DNA of 64,000 bases from Imbricaverruca yamaguchii. Taxonomy: Eukaryota > Arthropoda > Thecostraca > Neoverrucidae. The position numbers were made by a program, and so were the translations under genes. The notes beneath the pieces are model-generated. The model saw only the letters and a list, made by a program, of their open reading frames with translations. It did not search any database and had not been told where the DNA came from. Below, piece after piece: positions 58,166 to 64,000 of the stretch (its first letter is position 1; each line of letters opens with the position of its first letter). The stretch spans positions 1,832,501 through 1,896,500 of the forward strand of contig JAOTOL010001602.1 in the NCBI GenBank assembly GCA_034440575.1, read 5' to 3'.

Positions 58166-59458
58166 CAGTCCGGTTACCCTCCAGCGGGTCACCCGAGGTT
58201 TCGCTGCTCCCCGAACTTCAGTGATCCTGCTCTCTGCTTTGCTCTGCTCCTGCTGCCATGTTGAATGCATCCATGCAATATTTTGTTGAGCAGGGAAGTG
58301 TTGCGCTCTAAAACGATGACCGGCTGTATAACAGGTAGCAACTTGTTGACAGCTTGTTATTTTGTTGACCTTCACGGACAGCGTCTGAAGGCTGCTGAAC
58401 TGACAGTACTTCGACATCGCCCACTCGTATTGTCACCCTAAAATGGAACATTATTGGAAATGAAAGCATCAAGAATATTTTAATTTTTATGCTTGATATT
58501 TTCAGAATTGTCCACGTGGGCTATTTTGGAGATATTCGGTTCCAGGTAGAAAGGGTCAATTTCGAGCAAACAACCAAATTGGTATGGTTGTACGGTGCGG
58601 AATATGACACGTGTTTGCAGTCTAATTAACATCGTATGCGGCTAAAGCATGGGGAAATTAACCGTTGCACATGCTACAAATCATTTCATAGTGGAACATC
58701 TTTGCACTGTTTTTTTTTCATGTTTGTAAAAATGTAATCACTATGAATTGATGGTACCCAAAATGACGTTGTTCGTTTGAACCACTCGCGAGCTAAATTG
58801 CAGGTGAAACATGAGCATCGGAAATCACAACCACTAACGATGACTGCCAATTAGAATGATGTTTCCACTACCTTCGAAAGGCATGCTTTTTAGCGAATAA
58901 TCGCATTAGACGCCACACATAATTGAGTTAAATGCATAATAGGAGATTTGACTTCCATAGGACGGATACGTTTTGGAGCCCCCCTCCCACACACACACAC
59001 ACACACACTAAAGCAATAAGGAGCTTTCGAGCGAGCGAATGCTGTCGTTCTGAGAGGGTCTGGCGAATGATGGGGGTGCGAGGACGGGTATGGCGAAATA
59101 ATACGGTCTGTGGCATCCAACGCATTTATCAAACCGTCTGATATGTCGGCGACAGCCGTCGATTTGTCGCTGCATTTCAAATCTTCAGCCAGGACTTGTA
59201 CAAATCCCACAGGTGGTTACAAACAACAGCAAAATGTCTTCTCCTATCGGAGCGGACGAGCCCTCGGGTTTGCTCGGTTCTAAATTGATTTTGTGTTCAC
59301 TCGCTGGATGCCAACGCAATTCACTCTGTCAAGTGGTGGCCGAAGGAGGAGTGGGGAGGAGAAGTGCGCATTGCAGTCATTTCTGGCTAATGGTACGGCC
59401 AAGTGCTGAACGCTGTCAGGGTGCGCCGCCCAGCTGGCGGCCGGCGGGGCGGCCACAT
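58166..59458. other. Non-coding, with a (CA)n run at 58989-59008
   Basis: Ten CA repeats; otherwise unique sequence without a supported gene. Confidence 0.5.
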
Positions 59459-59590
59459 TAGCGACGGTCGGCGGGATGAGGTCAGCGCTGTCGGACGCTG
59501 ACCTTAGCGACGGTCGGCGGGATGAGGTCAGCGCTGTCGGACGCTGACCTTAGCGACGGTCGGCGAGATGAGGTCAGCGCTGTCGGACGC
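59459..59590. repeat. 46-bp repeat, nearly three copies
   Basis: Unit TTAGCGACGGTCGGCGGGAT-GAGGTCAGCGCTGTCGGACGCTGACC. Contains the dyad GGTCAGCG...CGCTGACC with an 8-nt loop. Confidence 0.93.
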
Positions 59591-59674
59591 CCGGGAAAAG
59601 CGGCCGTGACGTCAGAGCCAAGAGGCGTTGGTGGCACGGAGACTGTGTCTCGCCGGTATGGCGACAGTGCTTTG

Positions 59675-60080
59675 TTGGTCTGGTCATGGTACCCCGCTGG
59701 TCTTGATGGTCCTGTCTGATTTGTGTGGGTGGTGCTGTCTCGTTGGTATGGATGGTGCTGTCTTGTTGGTCGGTGTGGTGATGTCACATTGGTATTGATG
59801 GTGCTGTCTGATTGGTATGGATGGTGCTGACTCGTTGGTCTGGGTTGTGCTGTCTCGTTAATTTGGGTGTGGCTGCCATGTTGGTCTCCCAAGTAGTGCT
59901 TGGCTGCTCTGGGTGACGGAGCCTCGTTAGTCCAGGTGACCGTGGCCCCTTGGTTCAGGTGACGGTGCCTCGTTAGTCCAGGTGACTGTGGCCTCTTGGT
60001 TCAGGTGAGCTAGGCACTACCTAGTTCACTGGTCTAGATAGTGCCTCGCTGGTCTATATGACGGATGCTCGCTGGTATAG
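59675..60080. repeat. Degenerate 23-bp then 46-bp tandem repeats
   Basis: 59690-59880: variants of GGTGCTGTCTCGTTGGTATG-GAT (23 bp). 59905-60010: GGTGACGGTGCCTCGTTAGT-CCA alternating with GGTGACCGTGGCCTCTTGGT-TCA (23 + 23 = 46 bp). Confidence 0.75.
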
Positions 60081-60850
60081 GGGACATCACCTCGATATTC
60101 TTGAGTGCGGGGTCTCTGTGACCTGGGAAGCTTAAGGCACGCCAAGTGCACATGTGCGCAAGTAAATCCGTCAAATCGTCCATCTCAGAGCTGGCACTTC
60201 TGCCCGTGGATGTTCAATGTCGGTGCATTCGGTGCAGCAGGCGCCGGCCGTTGGCGCCCACCGCCACTATGTTGCGCATATTTACGACAGCGCCAGCTTT
60301 GAAGACACCGTCAGGTGTCTGTGAGAAGAACTTTTCTTTCAGTGTCAGAGACTGATAACAATACTTCCTTTCAGATGGTCTGGCTACCAGAAGCTCTCAA
60401 CGAATTGTGACGACCCTCCGCCACTGCCGAAGCAGGATGCAGGTCAGTGTTGCTACATCAGAAACAAAACACACAACGCCGGCAAGAACGTACTCACGGG
60501 ACGAGCGCAAAGTGTGTGAATTTATACATACATATATACATACATATATACATATATATACACACACACATATATATATATATATAGTCAATGGAAATGC
60601 ATGTGTATGCAACTTGCATGAACATTAAAATGATATCATGTGATCTCGGGTCTTAATACTAAGAAATAAAAAATAAAAATTCCAATGCATCGCGAAAATC
60701 AGTACCGCGTTAACGGAATCTAGCTACAATGAATATAGAGATATTCATTGTAATAGAACGCTCAGCGCAGGTTTCTATGTGCGAATTGTTGTTCACTTAC
60801 TGATCTCAATAACTTTAGCTATGGCCACCATTGTAAAGGTAAGGTTTAGC
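60081..60850. other. Non-coding, with TA/CA microsatellite at 60522-60587
   Basis: The microsatellite mixes ATAC, TATA and CA units. No gene supported. Confidence 0.55.
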
Positions 60851-60854
60851 TTAA

Positions 60855-61659
60855 CCCCTTCAGATCCTCACACCCCGTCCGGGAGAGGCGGGGGGGGAGA
60901 TAATAACCCCCTCTAAAATCCAAACTAAGCATCCCACGAAAACGAAAGAGGTGTCATCGAAAAGCGCTCGACGAGTAGGGTCCGGATCCACCCCTAAAAA
61001 GAAATCCCCAAAAGTGACGTCACTAGGGGGCTAGATTTTCACGTCTTTTCACGACTTACATTATGTTTTTGACTATGGGGAGTTCATTTTTTGAGATATT
61101 TGGGAGGAAAAAAAATTGGAATCAGTAAAGGACAGCGAAATCGACAAGGGCAATAACATTTTTTGGACTCCCAATTTTTTGTGGAAATTTCAGAATTTTG
61201 AGTTTTCAAGCTTTCTTTAATTTTTATTTTCTAATGGATAAAGCAGACCGAGAAACGTTGTTGGAAGTCAACTTGCATTATAAAAATGCTTACTTTAGCC
61301 AGAATCTTCAATTCGAACTGCAATAGGCCAATATGCAAAATTTGTATGTAGTCAAAAACGGAAAAGAAAACAGTCCTCTCTTACGTTTTGTTGCATCCCT
61401 AAAGATAAGTAAACGCTGAAATTTCATTAAAATATCTGTATCCGTTAAAGCGTGACGACTGGTTGTACTTTTTTTGGAGGTGACCTCACTTGACCTTCAC
61501 TAACTCATTGACCCTAGATGACCTGACTTCTAAAATTTTGAAACAGCATGCCAAATTGATGTGGGAAAAGGTGTGCCAAATTTTGACGCGCTGCCGCGCG
61601 CCGTTCGTTCAATATCCGCGGCGAAAAGTCTGATGAGAAGATCCCCGAGACGGGATGGG
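60855..61659 (+). mobile_element. TTAA-flanked MITE, copy 3 (best copy)
   Basis: TTAA at 60851-60854 and 61660-61663 flank an 805-bp element whose ends read CCCCTTCAGATCCTCACACC on the left and CGAGACGGGATGGG on the right. It shares with the other copies AAAGAGGTGTCATCG, the 12-bp palindrome AGTGACGTCACT (61013-61024), GATTTTCACG, ACTTTAGCCAGAATC, GAAACGTTGTTGGA and GTGACGACTGGTT. No open frame of transposase size is present. TTAA targets and CCC/GGG termini fit a piggyBac-mobilised MITE; a full-length relative elsewhere in the genome would be needed to prove it. Confidence 0.85.
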
Positions 61660-61663
61660 TTAA

Positions 61664-62703
61664 GACGTGGCGCAGTTGCTTCGGATTAAGTATGTGTTTT
61701 AGCAATGCTTCTATAGTCTTACTTTAACCAAGTGATGTGTGATAGTTACCGCTTCCTATATCCGAACAATTTACCACTCATTTGTCTGGCAAAAAGATAA
61801 ACAATTAAATTGTTATGACGATGCTTCGTCTCCCATGTACGTTTTGGAGTTTGAAAAAAAAGAAAAAACACAACGAGGCGTATCAAAGACCAGCAAAGTG
61901 AGGTATTTCGTGATTTCATCCTTTCTGTATCATTTTATTGCCGTATAATTTATTTCCATGTATTAGTGTTTAGTTCGTTTCTAAAGGTCCATTCCAACAA
62001 ATTCACGTAATCGTTGCAAACGTAAGTGCAATGTGAAGAATGAAATGGGGCAAATTTTGTATTTGTTCTTTGTATGGATGTTTTTATATTTTAATATTTG
62101 GAATATTTATGGTAGAATTTCCATTTGGAATTGTTCAAGCGTATCTTCATCGTCTAGGTCATCGATTTATTGTTCTCAACAATTTGCATACAATTTACTG
62201 ATCGTAATTAAGCAACCGGTATGATGCAGTTAAGCACGTTTTGTTTGTTATTGGAATACTATTTTAATGGGATATATGAGTTGTGCAACTTACTATTCTT
62301 CAGCAATTTGTATTTATTATGTATTTAGTTAGTTATTTGTTGGACTATCTTGAGCATATCCATGAACGGCAGCTATTACATTTTCATGTCGCAGGAAATG
62401 AGCAGACATTGGACAGCTGAACAAACACACTTGCATGCATGCACTCACACTTGAATATGCGTCTTATGTACACATGCACATGAAGCACACTACACACCGT
62501 CTCACTACTTCTGGAATATGCGATTTTTTCTCTAATTTTAATCGTACTGGACTCAGGTGACAGACGTCCTGCGGAAGGCATCGCATGCCGTCATGTTTGG
62601 GTGTGGGAATATCCGCTAGGCAGTGGACTCTGAGGGTACGGAGATATCCGAGAGCGGAATGTTGGGTGGAGCGCTGGTGCCGTTCATGAAAAGGTCGCAG
62701 ATT
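61664..62703. other. Non-coding, AT-rich, no feature seen
   Basis: No repeat or supported gene. Confidence 0.5.
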
Positions 62704-63165
62704 GGCGGCTCAGGGTTTGGCGCCTCAGGGTTGTTGGCTCAAGGTTTGGTGTCTCAGGGTTTGGTGTCTCAGGGTTTGATGTCTCAGGGCTTGGTGGGTC
62801 AGGGTTTGGTGGTTCAGGGTTGTTGGCTCAGGGTTTGGTGACTCAGGGTTGTTCGCTCAGGGTTTGGTGGCTCAGGGTTGTTGGCTCAGGGTTTGGTGGC
62901 CCAGGGTTTGGTGGCTCAGGGTTTGGTATCTCAGGGTTGTTGGCTCAGGGTTTGGTGGCTCAGGGTTTGGTGGCTCAGGGTTTGGTGGTTCAGGGTTGTT
63001 GGCTCAGGGTTTGGTGACTCAGGGATGTTCGCTCAGGGTTTAGTGGCTCAGGATTGTTGGCTCAGGGTTTGGTGGCCCAGGGTTTGGTGGCCCAGGGTTT
63101 GGTGTCTCAGGGTTTGGTGTCTCAGGGTTGTTGGTTCAGGGTTTGGTGGCTCAGCGATTGGCGGT
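62704..63165. repeat. 15/14-bp G/T-rich minisatellite
   Basis: Two unit types, CTCAGGGTTTGGTGG (15 bp) and CTCAGGGTTGTTGG (14 bp), about 31 copies in irregular order. Regular GGG and GG runs could support two-tier G-quadruplexes on the + strand. Like the 18.1-20.0 kb array it is strongly G/T-biased on one strand. Confidence 0.95.
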
Positions 63166-63589
63166 GAGTGACTCAGGGAGTCTAGTAGCCAGCACTGTTC
63201 AGTAGACTGAAGGTTTCATGGTGATGCATGCTGACTGCCGGATGCCAACGGAGCCGGTGCACTGCGTCGCCGCTATGGTCGTAATTTCTGCGACTGGAAA
63301 TGACGCACGCGGCAGAAATGCGGGGCTTTTTTTTGCAGCTGATGCACCTGTGTTGCATTAATGTTGACGCATACGCTCACAGAGTACAGGATGATCGACA
63401 GCACCAACATCTGCGGCAGTGTGGTGATTACTGGTATAAGGAGGTTACGCGTGCACTGGACAACTTCGCAGAGTATGCCGGTGCGGCTGCGCACCAATGC
63501 GTCACCAATGCGTCACTTGTGGGAACTCATGTTCCGACCGAAACTCACTCCAGAATTTTCACCGTTTGAGAAGCAGTGGCAAATGTGTG
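63166..63589. other. Non-coding, no feature seen
   Basis: Unique sequence between two repeats. Confidence 0.45.
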
Positions 63590-63690
63590 CGTGTGAGAGA
63601 GAAAGAGAGGAAGGGGAGGGAGAGAGAGAGAGCGAGAGAGAGAAAGGGTGTGAGAGAGAGAGAGAGAGAGGGAGAGACGGGACACGGGAG
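63590..63690. repeat. (GA)n-rich microsatellite
   Basis: GA repeats with AAA and GGG interruptions, purine-only on the + strand for nearly 80 bases; it could form triplex DNA. Confidence 0.93.
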
Positions 63691-64000
63691 AAACGGAGCG
63701 AACTGCACCGTGCCATGAACTTGATGCTGGTGACCTTGACTGTTCAGGTCGCGATAGACATTATTGACCTGACTAATTACTTGCCAATGCACATGTGTTG
63801 TGCATGTCGAATGTTATCATAACTGACAGATATTATGCGCGAGTTGTGTTGTTCGTTACCATATTGCGCTTCGTTTAGGAACAACAATGGCATGTTATTT
63901 TTCGCCTGACATCAAACAGCGTGTCCATTAGCTTCCCCCAATTGTTTCTGAAATAAATTACAATTTTACCTCCGACATACCGGCATGCAATAAGCACGAA
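63691..64000. other. Non-coding, no feature seen
   Basis: Unique sequence to the end of the window. Confidence 0.45.

Noticed and set aside
62704..63165. Interstitial telomeric repeat (TCAGGG-like)
   Set aside because: The 14/15-bp unit is not an arthropod telomere unit (TTAGG or TCAGG) and lies between unique sequences.

Overview
The window is eukaryotic nuclear DNA, most probably from an invertebrate. It contains a restriction-like-endonuclease (R2-type) non-LTR retrotransposon relic, two families of tRNA-derived SINEs, TTAA-flanked MITEs, spliceable exons with consensus donor and acceptor sites, and abundant CpG without obvious depletion. The very GC-rich coding style and the density of minisatellites make me lean towards a crustacean such as a barnacle. 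That is an inference; nothing here fixes the species.

The dominant content is tandem repeats. By hand tally about 15 kb (nearly a quarter of the window) lies in some 25 to 30 mutually different arrays with units from 2 to 80 bp. Main arrays in order: 6-bp (0.73-0.95 kb), 41-bp (2.25-2.59), 60/80-bp (7.4-7.9), 41-bp (8.2-9.5), 31-bp (9.7-10.1), 27-bp (11.2-11.5), 34-bp (12.8-13.1), 75-bp (14.3-15.0), AT/GT (15.9-16.1), 32-bp (17.7-18.0), 15-bp (18.1-20.0), 30-bp (24.1-24.9), 23-bp (27.7), about 35-bp (28.1-29.0), 14-bp (29.9-30.6), 70-bp (30.7-32.9), 43-bp (34.1-34.6), 4-bp (38.2-38.6), TA (46.0 and 54.1-54.4), 16-bp in two inverted blocks (56.6-56.8 and 57.7-58.2), 46/23-bp (59.5-60.0) and 15/14-bp (62.7-63.2). 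Many units are built round a short dyad.

Mobile elements: three copies of an approximately 0.8-kb MITE with TTAACCC...GGGTTAA ends (20.07, 56.86 and 60.85 kb; piggyBac-like hallmarks); three copies of one tRNA-SINE (10.7, 47.8, 54.9 kb), all with the head to the right; one copy of a different tRNA-SINE (21.9 kb) with a recognisable target duplication; and a 5'-truncated R2-type element (39.2-41.3 kb) with one in-frame stop and strong 3' hairpins.

Genes: one likely host gene is visible. Exon A (42.1-44.9 kb) and exon B (48.2-49.2 kb) lie on the + strand and are joined by phase-compatible splice sites across a 3.3-kb intron. The predicted protein is long, mostly disordered and low-complexity, with an 8-residue repeat, an acidic tract, a short helix and a polyQ; I do not recognise it. 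A second gene-like region (50.6-53.4 kb) is a multiply frameshifted relic of a protein family I cannot name; it resembles hypothetical proteins spread in aquatic invertebrates and may come from an unclassified transposon. Long open frames elsewhere are by-products of stop-free tandem repeats. I found no intact tRNA, rRNA or CRISPR.
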